Of a DNA stretch of 64,000 bases, positions 16,050-25,800 are shown piece after piece; positions within the stretch are counted from its first letter, which is position 1, and every line of letters begins with the position of its first letter. The notes under the pieces are model-generated. The model did no database searches, was not told where the DNA came from, and saw only the letters and a list, made by a program, of their open reading frames with translations. The stretch spans positions 2,290,168 through 2,354,167 of the forward strand of contig LT827128.1 of assembly GCA_900170005.1 (NCBI GenBank), given 5' to 3'. The translations under genes were made by a program, and so were the position numbers. Origin of the DNA: Gordonibacter massiliensis (ex Traore et al. 2017). GTDB lineage: Bacteria; Actinomycetota; Coriobacteriia; Coriobacteriales; Eggerthellaceae.

Positions 16050-16250
16050 TTGGAAGAGAAGCCCCGCCCTGCCGGCCGACCCGTTGTCATCCAGGCCCTC
16101 GGTGCCTTCGCTCAGGCTCGTCGCCGGCAGGCGGGGCTTCGCCGTGAAAACCGCGCGGGGGCCTTCGGGGATGACTTGATAGGAGCCCGTCGGGGGGCGC
16201 CCGACATGCCATAGGATCGTCTCGCCCGGAAGCCTTCCCGCGCAACCCTT
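16050..16250 (+). ncRNA. Putative bridge RNA of the IS110 element
   Basis: Two large hairpins with internal loops precede the transposase. The first stem pairs 16058-16076 with 16123-16140 (one bulge). Its loop holds TTGTCATCC (16084-16092), equal to the left half of the target, and CTTCGCTCAGG (16106-16116), the reverse complement of the right half CCTGAGCGAAG. The second hairpin (stem near 16152-16170 with 16222-16246) holds ATAGGAGC (16179-16186), equal to the element's right end at 17338-17345, and CCATAG (16209-16214), complementary to CTATGG at the left end. This is the target-loop and donor-loop layout of IS621-type bridge RNAs. Exact RNA ends are not known. Confidence 0.88.
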
Positions 16251-16266
16251 TCGGGAGGAATCCATT

Positions 16267-17319
16267 ATGGCAGACGGATGCAGGGTTGTCACAGGGGGCG
16301 TCGACACGCACAAGGACGCCCACGCGGCAGCGGTTCTGGACGCCGCGGGCGCGCTGCTCGGCGCGCGGCCGTTCCCCGCCGACGCCGGGGGCTACGCCTC
16401 GATGCTCGCGTGGATGCGCGGGTTCGGGGAGGTCTCGGCCGTCGGCGTCGAGGGGACGGGAGGCTACGGGGCGGGGCTCGCCCGCGCGCTCGCGCTCGCA
16501 GGCGTTCCCGTCCTCGAGGTCGTCTCGCCCGACCGCTCCGAGCGGCGCCGCCGCGGCAAGGACGACGGGTTCGACGCCGTCCAGGCGGCGCGCGCGGCGC
16601 TCGCGGGGGCCCGCTGCGCGCCGGCCAAGTCGCGGGGCCTCGAGGCCGAGGCCCTGGGCGCGCTGGAGGCAGCCTACGAGGGCGCCGTGAAGGCGAGGAC
16701 GGCGGCGCTGAACGCGCTGCAGGCCCGGGTCGTCTCCCTGCCCGAGGGCATGCGCGCGCCGCTTCGGGGCATGGGGTCCTCCGAGCTCGCCCGCGCCTGC
16801 GCCTCCATGCGCCCGGGCGCGGGCGCGACGCCCGAGGCGTCCCTGCGCGCAGCCCTCCGCTCGCTCGCGCGCCGGGCGCTCGCGCTGGAGAAGGAGGCCG
16901 GGGACCTGGAGGCGAGGATCGACGCGCTCACGGAGAAGCTCGTCCCCTCGGTGCGGGCGCTCGTCGGCGCCGGCCCGCACGTCGCCGCGAGGCTCCTGCT
17001 CGCGGCGGGCGCGAACGTCTCCCGCCTGCGCTCGGAGGCGTCGTTCTCCATGCTGTGCGGGGCGAGCCCCGTCCCCGCCTCGAGCGGCAGGACCAGCCGC
17101 CACCGGCTCAGCCGGGGCGGGGACAGGCGGGCCAACTCGGCGCTCTACACCATGGCCATCACCCGCATGGCCCACGACGAGAGGACCCGCGCCTACGTCG
17201 CGCGCAGGATGTCCGAGGGCAAGACGAAGAGGGAGGCGATACGCTGCCTCAAGCGCTACATCGCCCGCGAAGCCTACCATGCCATCGTGCGGGACATGGA
17301 GGCCCCGGGGATGGCGTGA
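16267..17319 (+). CDS. IS110-family DEDD transposase/recombinase
   Basis: A 350-residue bridge-RNA-guided recombinase. The RuvC-like domain has D13 in GGVDTHKD, E62 in GVEGTGGYG, and D100/D103 in GKDDGFDA. A coiled middle region (about 190-230) leads to the C-terminal Tnp domain SFSMLCGASPVPASSGRTS with the catalytic serine in ASSG, then RRANSALY. The ATG at 16267 follows GGGAGGAA. All catalytic motifs are intact, so the element may be active. Confidence 0.95.
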   Translation: MADGCRVVTGGVDTHKDAHAAAVLDAAGALLGARPFPADAGGYASMLAWMRGFGEVSAVGVEGTGGYGAGLARALALAGVPVLEVVSPDRSERRRRGKDDGFDAVQAARAALAGARCAPAKSRGLEAEALGALEAAYEGAVKARTAALNALQARVVSLPEGMRAPLRGMGSSELARACASMRPGAGATPEASLRAALRSLARRALALEKEAGDLEARIDALTEKLVPSVRALVGAGPHVAARLLLAAGANVSRLRSEASFSMLCGASPVPASSGRTSRHRLSRGGDRRANSALYTMAITRMAHDERTRAYVARRMSEGKTKREAIRCLKRYIAREAYHAIVRDMEAPGMA

Positions 17320-17349
17320 GAAAGCCCTCTTGACAACATAGGAGCGTCT

Positions 17350-17436
17350 GAGCGAAGCGAACACCGTGAGCGAAGTCGAAGGATCCCGTGCGGCGCAAGC
17401 CGGAAGCCAAAACCTGCAAGTCTGACGAACCCTCCC
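17350..17436. repeat. Right half of the REP repeat split by IS110
   Basis: GAGCGAAGCG...GTCGAAGGATCCCGTGCGGCG (17350-17395) is the remainder of the REP element whose first bases are at 16000-16009. The following 40 bases up to the GH30 stop show no gene. Confidence 0.8.
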
Positions 17437-18825
17437 TCAGTGCGCCTCTTCCCCATCCCACACCAACGTCATGATGCTGTGCGGCGGCGCTTCGAGGCGG
17501 GCGACGTGCGGGCGCTCTGCCGCTTCGAAGCGCACGGCGCGGTCGCGCCGGTTGAGCACGACGAGCACGCGCCGACGGTCCGGACGCACGAAGCCCGCGC
17601 ATTCAAGGTCGTCCGTGAAGCGCGAAACCAGGAAGCGCTGCGAACGCGGCGGCACGAACCGAGAGAAATGCCCCAGGTATGAGAACGAGCGGTTCTCCAC
17701 GAGCTCTTTCGCTCCGCGGTCGTACATGAGGGGCGCCTCGCAGAAATTGCGCACGTGGTTCGGGCCGCCGCGCTCGTCGAGCAGCAGGTTCCAGTCGATG
17801 AAACCGCTTGCCCCGGCGTTCAGGCACCCCATGACGGCGTGCGCGTATTGCTCGGCTTTGCGTTGCTGCTCGGCGTCCGACACGCGACCGACACGCCCGC
17901 CCGCAGCGCCCTCGCGCGCGTACTCCACGCACCCTTCGGTGAACAGCAGCTCCTTCTCGGGGTACGCCTCGGCCACGGCGCGCACCTGCTCGAAGTGGTC
18001 GCCCGCGTACCAGTGGAACGCCACGCCGTCGAGCGCCGCCCACGCACCGGGCACGGCGAGCGCCTCCTCCGCGCGCTCGAGCGTGCGGTCGGTGTTGTGG
18101 TCCCACATCAGCAACCGCATGTCGGCGAACCCGGCCTCGTCGAGCGCTGGACGCAGGTGGCCGGCGGCGAACCCGGCCTCTTCCGCAGCGGTGAACAGGC
18201 ACGAATCCCAACGCTGCGCCGCCATCGGCTCGTTTTGCACGCTCATGCGCCCGATGCGCACGCCCGCCTCCGCGTACGCCGACACATAGCGCGCGAGCAG
18301 CCGCGCCCATGCCCCGTAGCACGACTTCCGCAGCCGACCGCCTCCGTTCATGCGCCCGTTCGTCTTCATGAACGCCGGGGGGCTCCACGGGGAAGCCACC
18401 AGCTCGAGCGCCGGGTTCACAGCCAGCCCGCATCGGATGAAGGGCAACAGCAGCTGCCGATCGCGCTCGATGGAGAACGAACGGAGCGTCCGGTCGAACG
18501 GCCGCACGTAGGCGTAGTTGCCCAGCGCGAAGTCGCAGCTCTGCACATGCGTGCGGCAGAGCGTGTACGCGTTGCCGCCCCGCCCCTCGTCGCCGTCGGC
18601 GGCACCACCGAAGCACTTCAGCAAAAACTCGTCTTGCACCTGGGGCGGCATCTGCGCGAACACATAAGCGCCCGCCTCGGTGAACGCGCCGCCAAAACCG
18701 GCGATGCGCTGGTAGGTGCGGTCGGGGCGGCACACCACCAGCTCCATTTCGGCGCGCTCGTCGCGGCGGAACCGCACGTCCTCGCGGCGAAACGCGCCGT
18801 GGGCATCGGTGGTGTAGGTGCGCAT
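17437..18825 (-). CDS. Glycoside hydrolase family 30 (glucosylceramidase / endo-1,6-beta-glucanase type)
   Basis: A 462-residue GH30 enzyme of the retaining type. It shows FGGAFTEAGAYVF (N-terminal barrel), WSPPAFMKTNGRMNGGG, the acid/base Glu in SVQNEPMA, and the nucleophile Glu in LLFTEGCVE, then GFIDWNLLLDERGGPNH and a C-terminal beta domain (VLVVLNRRDRAVRFE). No signal peptide is seen, so a cytoplasmic role is likely, on beta-glucosides or glucosylated lipids. The ATG at 18825 follows CTGAAAGGACC. The substrate cannot be read from sequence. Confidence 0.9.
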   Translation of the reverse strand: MRTYTTDAHGAFRREDVRFRRDERAEMELVVCRPDRTYQRIAGFGGAFTEAGAYVFAQMPPQVQDEFLLKCFGGAADGDEGRGGNAYTLCRTHVQSCDFALGNYAYVRPFDRTLRSFSIERDRQLLLPFIRCGLAVNPALELVASPWSPPAFMKTNGRMNGGGRLRKSCYGAWARLLARYVSAYAEAGVRIGRMSVQNEPMAAQRWDSCLFTAAEEAGFAAGHLRPALDEAGFADMRLLMWDHNTDRTLERAEEALAVPGAWAALDGVAFHWYAGDHFEQVRAVAEAYPEKELLFTEGCVEYAREGAAGGRVGRVSDAEQQRKAEQYAHAVMGCLNAGASGFIDWNLLLDERGGPNHVRNFCEAPLMYDRGAKELVENRSFSYLGHFSRFVPPRSQRFLVSRFTDDLECAGFVRPDRRRVLVVLNRRDRAVRFEAAERPHVARLEAPPHSIMTLVWDGEEAH

Positions 18826-18895
18826 AGTCGGTCCTTTCAGCAACGTCGTCGGCTGTCGCCGCGGGAAGACCCTTCGACTCCGTCTAGCGCCAGGT

Positions 18896-19028
18896 TGTCA
18901 TCCTGAGCGGAGGCGGCGCAAGCCGCCGGAGTCGAAGGATCCCGCATGGCGCCAGCAGCAAGCGCTTTCGGCTGGCGCCGCACGGGATCCTTCGACTCCG
19001 CGCTGGCGCGCTCCGCTTAGGATGACAG
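18896..19028. repeat. Facing REP pair (BIME-like)
   Basis: Two REP repeats face each other: TGTCATCCTGAGCGGAGG... and ...CTCCGCTTAGGATGACA, joined by GGCGCCAGC...GCTGGCGCC and CGCACGGGATCC. It has the same composition as the pair at 3339-3523. It lies between the GH30 gene and the alarmone synthetase, both read leftwards. Another REP fragment lies at about 18862-18880. No gene is seen in the 218-bp gap. Confidence 0.85.
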
Positions 19029-19043
19029 GTTGGCAGGCCTCGC

Positions 19044-19790
19044 CTAGTCGTCCATTTCCAGCGCGCGGGCCAAGATCTGCATGCGGGCCTCCACGTCCTC
19101 GATGATGCGGCTGCAGTCCTTCAGCTCGTCGCGCGAATCGATGCCCTCCACCTCGCTCACGGCCTTGTACTTCAGGTCGTGCTCGAGGCTGGCCCAAAAG
19201 TCCATGGCGATGGTGCGCAGCTGCACCTCCACGGGTATGAGCTCCTTGTTGTCCAGGAAGTACACGGGGATGCGCACGATGACGTGCAGGCTGCGGTAGC
19301 CGTTGGGCTTGGGATTGGCGATGTAGTCCTTCACCGTGACGATGGTGAGGTCGTCCTGCTTGCGCAGAAGTTCCAGCAGGTTGTACACGTCGTGGATGTA
19401 CGAGCAGATCACGCGCACGCCCGCGATGTCCATGATGTAGCGTTCCATGTTCTCGAGCGTGGGTTCCTTGCCGTAGCGCCCCAGCTTCTCGAAGATGCTC
19501 GCCGGCTTCTTGATGCGCGACTCCACGTGGTGGATGGGGTTGCGGTGCTTCTTCAGGTTGAGATCCTGGTCGAGTATCTCGAAGCGCACTTCCATCTCGC
19601 GCATGGCGGCCTGGTACTTCTGGATGATCTCGCGCGTCTTCGCCTCCATGTCCTTGAGGCGGGTGAGCTCGTCGATGGGCTCGCGCAAATCGTCGGTGAC
19701 GCTGAAGGGAGGGCGCTCGTCCGTCTCCTCCTGCGCCTCCCCCACGACAAGGCGATGGTCGAACGGCGGCTGCTGCGATGCGTCTGGCAT
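19044..19790 (-). CDS. Small alarmone synthetase (RelQ/YjbM-type GTP pyrophosphokinase)
   Basis: A 248-residue RelA/SpoT-homology synthetase that makes (p)ppGpp from ATP and GTP/GDP. Domain landmarks are VESRIKKPASIFEKL, YIMDIAGVRVICSYIHDVY, DYIANPKPNGYRSLHVIV and VEVQLRTIAMDFWASLEHDLKYK. It lacks the HD hydrolase, TGS and ACT domains of long RSH proteins. The start ATG follows AAGGAGCC. It is expected to raise alarmone levels under stress through transcriptional control. Confidence 0.92.
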   Translation of the reverse strand: MPDASQQPPFDHRLVVGEAQEETDERPPFSVTDDLREPIDELTRLKDMEAKTREIIQKYQAAMREMEVRFEILDQDLNLKKHRNPIHHVESRIKKPASIFEKLGRYGKEPTLENMERYIMDIAGVRVICSYIHDVYNLLELLRKQDDLTIVTVKDYIANPKPNGYRSLHVIVRIPVYFLDNKELIPVEVQLRTIAMDFWASLEHDLKYKAVSEVEGIDSRDELKDCSRIIEDVEARMQILARALEMDD

Positions 19791-20054
19791 GGTGTAGGCT
19801 CCTTGGCAATGATGGCAGTGCTCCGATTCATGATAACGCCCCGCAGGTGCAGGGCGCAGACCCCCTGCGCAATCTCGCGCAAATCACCAGATGCCTTAAG
19901 CGGGCGCGACGCAGCGGACGTAGCGAGCGCGGCGATGCGGACGGTGCGGGCGGTGCGTTGCCCGACGGCACCGGCTTCCCTCCGCTCCCTCGCCCTGTGG
20001 TATGCTGCTCGCGGGGACGACCGCCGGCACGCCGGCGCGAGGGAGGGATTCGCA
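19791..20054. other. Divergent intergenic region between alarmone synthetase and MerR gene
   Basis: About 260 bases without a supported gene; it should hold the promoters of both divergent genes. No clear -35/-10 pair or operator dyad stands out. Confidence 0.35.
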
Positions 20055-20852
20055 ATGTACCGCATCAAGGAGTTCGCGGCGATGACGGGGTTGCCGCCGT
20101 CGAAGATCAGGTTCTACGAGAAGCACGGCCTTCTGGCCACGCGCCGCGAGGAGAACGGCTACCGCGTGTTCTCGCCCGAGGATGCGTTCCGCTCGAACGC
20201 GTTCCGCGTGCTGCTGCAGTACGGGTTCACCGTGGAGCAGGCCGTGGCCATGCTCGACGCCGAGCAGGGCACCGACGAGTTCAAGCGCTCGCTGGAAGAC
20301 CAGCAGGCGAAGCTGCTGCGCGAAGCCGACCTGCTGCGCTACCGCCTGGCGAAGATCGGCAGCGCGCTCGAGCTGATAGACGGAGGCGGCCAGGCCGCGT
20401 TCACGCTCATGGACGCGCCGGACCAGGTGTACGTGAGCGCGTCGAAGGGGCGCGATTTCGGCGTGTCGGTGGACAACGAGCGCGAGATCGCGCTGTTCTA
20501 CGATCTGCTGAGCATCACCAGCTGCGCGCGCATCATCGCCAAACGCGACTTCGAAGCGCCCGGCGACGCGCTCGACCCCAGCTACGTCATAACCATGCCC
20601 GAGAGCGAGGCGCATCGGCTGGAGGGCGTCGACCCGGCGCACCTCGGACATCTGTGCCTGGGGAAATGCGTCCGGTTCCGCCGGCGCGTGACGCGGGCCG
20701 AAAGTGTGCGCAAGGAGACGTTCGCCGACCTGTTCGCCTACTTGGACGATCACGGCTACGAGCTGCGCGGCGACACGATACTGTTCCCGTCGTTTTTGAA
20801 CCTCGACGGCAACGGCAGCGACATCGAGACGCTGTTCGTGCCCGTGCGGTAG
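20055..20852 (+). CDS. MerR-family transcriptional regulator
   Basis: A 265-residue MerR protein. The N-terminal helix-turn-helix and wing read YRIKEFAAMTGLPPSKIRFYEKHGLLATRREENGYRVFSPED, followed by a dimerisation coiled coil (about 80-120). The long C-terminal domain (about 120-265) has isolated cysteines (ITSCARI, LCLGKCVRF) and resembles effector-binding domains, with no recognisable ligand. The ATG at 20055 follows GGGAGGGATTCGCA. Convergent with the flavoprotein gene at 20985; its target is unknown. Confidence 0.88.
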   Translation: MYRIKEFAAMTGLPPSKIRFYEKHGLLATRREENGYRVFSPEDAFRSNAFRVLLQYGFTVEQAVAMLDAEQGTDEFKRSLEDQQAKLLREADLLRYRLAKIGSALELIDGGGQAAFTLMDAPDQVYVSASKGRDFGVSVDNEREIALFYDLLSITSCARIIAKRDFEAPGDALDPSYVITMPESEAHRLEGVDPAHLGHLCLGKCVRFRRRVTRAESVRKETFADLFAYLDDHGYELRGDTILFPSFLNLDGNGSDIETLFVPVR

Positions 20853-20862
20853 GGACAGGCGC

Positions 20863-20909
20863 GCGCTGCCCCGCCGGCGGAGGGAAGAGGAGAGCCGGTG
20901 GGGCAGCGC
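20863..20909. terminator. 16-bp hairpin between convergent genes
   Basis: GCGCTGCCCCGCCGGC and GCCGGTGGGGCAGCGC pair around a 15-nt loop between the MerR and flavoprotein stops. A second GC hairpin lies at about 20920-20955. A likely bidirectional terminator without a long T run. Confidence 0.65.
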
Positions 20910-20984
20910 TTGGAGGGGAGGCCGCGCCGCCTTGGCGAAAAGGGCGGCGGGGCCTATGAGAGTTGTCTTACCTGGAGGAAACGC

Positions 20985-22739
20985 CTACGCCTTGAGGGCG
21001 GCCACGGCCTCTTCGGCGGCGATGTAGCCGGAGTCAATGCACAGGCCGTAGCAATAGCCGGGAATGTCGTAGTAGGGCGAATAGTACAGGCTGCCCGCAT
21101 CGGTGCCGGCCGCGTACAGGCCGGGGATGGGGTCGTTCGTCTCGGCCGCCAGCACGCGGCAGCAATCGTCGATGCGCACGCCGCCGAACGTGCTCCATGC
21201 GCTGGGCTCGTTCTCGGTCACGTAGAACGGCGGCGTGGCCACGGGCGACAGGTACCAAGGGTTCGCGCCGAACTCGGCGTCGACGCCGGCGGCGCAATAC
21301 TCGTTGTACTGGGCTACCGTTTCCGGCAGCTCGTCGAGTCCGAAGTGCTCGGCCAGCTCTTCCAGCGAGTCAGCCTTGAAGCACCAGCCCTCCTTCACGC
21401 CCTCATCGATGTCGGCGGGCAGGTTCGTGAGGATGCGGTCCTTGAAGTAGTTGCCGATGAACCACGTTTCCTCAGTGGCGCCCTTGGCCGTGGTGTAGTT
21501 GTACAGGCCCTCGGTGGTCATGGCGTCCACGTAGGCCTGATCGACCACGGCGTACCACGGCGAGTTCTTGAGGATCTGCTCGGAGCCGTAGCTCATGGGG
21601 TAGTCGCACAGCAGGCCCTCGTTGATGAAGCGCTTACCCTCGGCGTCGACCAGCAGGCAGCCGTACAAGCCGAACTTGAACGCGGTGTTCTGGTCGAACT
21701 TGTCCTGCTTGGCCGGGCGCGTGGCGTCGGCGTGCGTTCCGCCGTACTCGCAGGGGCAGTAGCCGTACGTCTTCTCCAGCGCGGCGCCGATCTTCTCGGC
21801 CGCGAGGATGGTGTCGCCGGTGCAGATGGAGTCGCCGCCGCGCGCCACGTTGAGCTTGCGCGTGTGCAGGAAGCGCTCCTGCAAATCGCGGTTGCCCAGG
21901 TAGCCGCCCGCCGCCAGGATGGTCGCCTTGGCGTTGAACGTGATGTTCTTTTTGTCCTTCTCCACGGCGTTCACGCCGGTGACGGCGCCGTCGTCGCCCG
22001 TGGCCAGCGAGACGAGCGCGGTGGAGAAGCGCACCTCCACGTTGTTGGCGGCCAGCGCCTCCTCCCACAGCGTCGCGCGTTCGTCGGACGCGTTCATGAT
22101 GGCATGGAAGCCGCCCTTCTCGCCCATGAACGGCGTTTCGAAGCGGAAGTTCTTCTCCTCGAACGTGTAGCCGATCTCCTCGAGCTGGGCCACGGCGTCG
22201 GCCGACGTCTCCAGGCAGCGGCGCATGAGGGCCGGGTTCGGCGTCCAGTGCGAGTAGTTCATGACGTGGGTGAACGCGTCGTCGACGGTGAGCGTGGTGC
22301 CGCCGGGCTTGTTCTGCAGCACGTCGGTGCCCACGGCGAACGGACCGGACACGTAGATGCCGTTCGGGGCGGCCATGTTCTCGCCCTTCTCCAGCACCAC
22401 CACCTTCGCGCCGCCCTTGGCCGCGCGCAGCGCCGCCATGAAGCCGGCCGCGCCGCAACCCACGACCACCACGTCGGCGTCCACCGTTTCCTCGGCCGCG
22501 AACGGCTTGTCGTCGGCCGCCTGCGCGCCGGCGGCCGCGTCGGTTTCCTTGCCGCCGTTCTGCTGCGGCGCGCACGCCGCGAGCGCGCCCGCCGAGGCGA
22601 TGCCGAGCGCCGACAGCGCCGCGCCCTTCAAGAACCCGCGACGGTCGATGCCGCGCTTCGGCGCCGCCTCCGCCGCCGCCTCGACGGCGACCTGTTCGAT
22701 TTCGTTCGTCTGGATTCCCTCGTTGCCCTGCTTTTCCAT
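20985..22739 (-). CDS. Tat-exported FAD-dependent fumarate-reductase-like flavoprotein
   Basis: A 584-residue protein of the flavocytochrome c/urocanate/fumarate reductase flavoprotein family, expanded in Eggerthella. The N-terminus has a long hydrophilic leader, then a twin-arginine motif RRGFLKGAALSALG and a lipobox-like LAAC. The FAD site is DVVVVGCGAAGFMAALRAAKGGAKVVVLEKG; the C-terminal FAD loop is IPGLYAAGTDAG...YSPYYDIPGYC. No heme c motif is present, so electrons must come from a separate cytochrome, probably from menaquinol. The acceptor is unknown. The start ATG follows AAAGGGAGG. Confidence 0.9.
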   Translation of the reverse strand: MEKQGNEGIQTNEIEQVAVEAAAEAAPKRGIDRRGFLKGAALSALGIASAGALAACAPQQNGGKETDAAAGAQAADDKPFAAEETVDADVVVVGCGAAGFMAALRAAKGGAKVVVLEKGENMAAPNGIYVSGPFAVGTDVLQNKPGGTTLTVDDAFTHVMNYSHWTPNPALMRRCLETSADAVAQLEEIGYTFEEKNFRFETPFMGEKGGFHAIMNASDERATLWEEALAANNVEVRFSTALVSLATGDDGAVTGVNAVEKDKKNITFNAKATILAAGGYLGNRDLQERFLHTRKLNVARGGDSICTGDTILAAEKIGAALEKTYGYCPCEYGGTHADATRPAKQDKFDQNTAFKFGLYGCLLVDAEGKRFINEGLLCDYPMSYGSEQILKNSPWYAVVDQAYVDAMTTEGLYNYTTAKGATEETWFIGNYFKDRILTNLPADIDEGVKEGWCFKADSLEELAEHFGLDELPETVAQYNEYCAAGVDAEFGANPWYLSPVATPPFYVTENEPSAWSTFGGVRIDDCCRVLAAETNDPIPGLYAAGTDAGSLYYSPYYDIPGYCYGLCIDSGYIAAEEAVAALKA

Positions 22740-22828
22740 GATGAGCCTCCCTTTCCCCTTGTGGTTGAAAAGCTGCTCTCACGGTAAGGCCTGAACCATG
22801 TCGAAGGTCAAGGGTTTTGGGAGGAACG

Positions 22829-25800
22829 CTAGCCGCGATGCACCTGAATGCGGTTCTTTCCCATTCGTTTCGCCTGATAGAGGGCCTCGTCGGCCTTAAC
22901 GAACACATCGCGGTAGGTTTGATCGTCCATGCGGGTGGCGTAGACGCCGATGCTGATGGACGGCGCGTGGTCCAAGCCCGGCACCGCCGTGGAGGATATC
23001 TGGTTTCGCACCCGCTCGAGCTTGCGCAGCACCACGTCGAGGTCGATCTGCTTGAGCAGCATCACGAACTCGTCGCCGCCCACGCGTCCCAAAACGTCGC
23101 TTTCGCGGAAGTTCGCGCGCAGCACGGAACCAACCGTGTGCAGCAGTGCGTCGCCCTCCATGTGGCCGCTGCTGTCGTTCACCAGCTTGAAGTCGTCTAT
23201 GTCCAGCACGACGCACACGCTATGGCCCCGCACATCGGGGTCCGCAAGCGCGGCCGTGATCAAATCCTGCGTTGCCGCATGGTTGCTCAGCCCCGTGGTC
23301 GCGTCGTATTCGGCGCGGTAGCGGAGCTCGCGCTCGTCGTCGATGTTCTCGATGAGCCCCACCAGATGCCAGGCCCCCGCCTCGTCGTGCGCCACGAACA
23401 GGTTGGCACGATACCACGCGAAGCCGCGCCCGTAATAGTCGGCGCGGTACTCCACGCTCACCTTGTCCGCGCCGCTGCGGGCATCCTCGAACATCTGGCG
23501 CACGTCGTCCAAACTGTCGGGGTGGATCACCTCGCTGCGCGAGCTGGCGAGCGTCTCCAGGTAGCGGGGTATGATCTGGGCTTCGGTGCCGTTGCCCGTC
23601 AGGTCGATGTACAGCAGCACCGTGTCGGTGTCGGAGTCGTAGTCGAAGCTGATCTTGTGGGTCATCTCGCTGAGCAGGCGATAACGCTCGTCCTGCCACG
23701 CCTGCTTGCGGCCCTCGGTCGCCATGCGCTCCGTCACGTCCTTGTTGCAGCACAGCAGGCTGGTATCGGAAACCCGGACGAACGTGCTCTGGCACCATCT
23801 GACCTCTTCGTTTATGCTCACCTTGTACGTGCAGGTGGACGGCTTTACACCATCGCCCTTCCAGCATTCTTCGGCGGTCTTGCGCAGCCCGGCCCGCTCC
23901 ACGGCGTCGGGAAGGCATCGCATCCACCGGCCGAACGCCTCGTCGAGCGGAAGCACGGCGCCGCTCGCGTCGGGGCGCTTGGAGGAGTACAGCATGCGGT
24001 ACTGGTTGCCCTGGTGATTGAATTCGAATATCTCGTCGTACACCGAGCAGAGCACCTTCGCGTAGCGTTGCAGGTCGCGTTCGTGGCGCTGCTGCTGTTT
24101 GTCCGACACGTCGATGAACGCGCTCTGCACGAGCGGCGATCCCTCCGTCATCGCCTCGAGCGCCGAAGTCCCCTCGATCCATCCGACCGACCCGTCGCGC
24201 CGATAGTAGCGATACAGGAAATCGACGGGAGGGGCCCCGTTCATGAGCATCGCTATCGTCTCGCGATGCCGGGGAACGTCGTCTTTGTAGATGGGTACGA
24301 GCGCGTCGCCGTCGGACAGTGCGAGGTACTCTTCCATCGACTCGTACCCCATGATGTCGCAGGCCTTGCTGTTGATGGACACGATGCGGGGATGCGCGTC
24401 GGCCGTGTAACGCACGATACCGCAGGGGATGGCGTCGTAAAGGCGCCGCTGGGCTTCGTTCTGCGTGCGAAGCCTGAGCTCGTTGCTCTTCTCGGCCGTC
24501 ACGTCGATGGCCACGACCACCACGAAGAAGGCGTCCTCGTCGCGGTACACCACCGATGCCGACAAGTGCGCCCAACGATGCCCCTCCGTCCGGTGCTTCA
24601 CGCGCACCGTGCACGACGCGCCCCGGTCTCCGGAGCGCAGCCTTTCCAGCGCGGCTTCGACAAGAGGCCGGTCGTCTTCGAGCACGACGGCAGCCGTGCC
24701 GGACTTCGCCCAGCTCAGGTATTCCTCGCGCGTGCAGCCGGCGAGCTCCGCGGCCGCATCGCTGAAGTCGAGCACGCGGGGACCGTCTTCGTCCACCTCG
24801 TAGAACAGCAGCCCTCCCGGTATAGAGCTCGTCGTAGCCGCCAGCCGGTCGCGCAGCGCCTGCTCTTTGGTGGCCTCCTCTCCCATGAGGTACAGGATGC
24901 ACGCGTCGCCCATCCGCGACAGCAGGCGGAAGCGAAGGCGCACCCAACGGCCGATGCCCCGCCCGCTGCGGTAATGGAATTCGCACGCAGCGTCCGACTC
25001 GCCGTCCTTCGCACGGCGCAATGCCGCGCACAGCGCATCGCGATCCTCGCGGGAAAGCACGGAGACGAGGTCCTTGCGCAGAAGGGCGGCGGTCTCGTCG
25101 TTTTCGGCTATGTCCAACAGCTCCGCGAACTCGTCGTTCAGGCGCACCAGTTCCAGCGAGCGACCGTCGTACTCCGCAATGGCCGCAGCGCCCACGTAGC
25201 CGTTGAATATGAGGGCCAGTTGGGATTCGGCGTCCCAGAACTCCGTCACATCTTCCCGCAGCATTTCGGCACGCGGGCGGTCGACGTCTTCGGCGTCCAG
25301 CTCGTCGAACAGGCTTTCGAACGCGGCGCGGTCCACGGGTTTCGAGAACAGGTAGCCCTGCATGTATTCGCAGCCCACGCTGGCCAGATACGCGGCCTGC
25401 TGGCGCGTTTCGACGCCCTCGGCGATGGTGGGCAGGTCGAGCCAGCGCGCCATGCGCACGACGGACGCGAGGATGAGACCGCCGCGCGCACCGGCATGCG
25501 CGTCGAGAAAGCCCATGTCGAGCTTCAGCACGTCGACCGGCACGTCCTTCAGCGTGTTGAGCGACGAGTAGCCGCTGCCGAAGTCGTCCATCTCCACGGT
25601 GAAACCGGCCGCGCGCAGCTTCGTGACGACGTCGATAAGCTGTTCGGGGGCCTCCATGTAGGCGCTCTCGGTGATCTCCAGGTGCAGCAGGTCGGGGGGA
25701 ACGTCGTAGCGCTCGACGAGTCCCGTGAGGTACGGGCACAGGTCGGAGCAGTAGATGTCGGCGCGCGACAAGTTCACGGACAGGCGCGGCACGCGCTGCA

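Larger units (their letters stand above)
16010..17349 (+). mobile_element. Complete IS110-family insertion sequence in a REP repeat
   Basis: The ends are inferred from rejoining the flanks. Left flank ...TTGTCATCCT and right flank CTGAGCGAAGCG... share a CT core (16008-16009 and 17348-17349) and together restore a standard REP sequence, TTGTCATCCTGAGCGAAG. The element is therefore 1340 bp including one core copy. It has no terminal inverted repeats, a 5' non-coding end of about 255 bp that reads as a bridge RNA, and one DEDD transposase gene. This matches the IS110 group, which recombines through a circular intermediate with a dinucleotide core. Confidence 0.92.
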
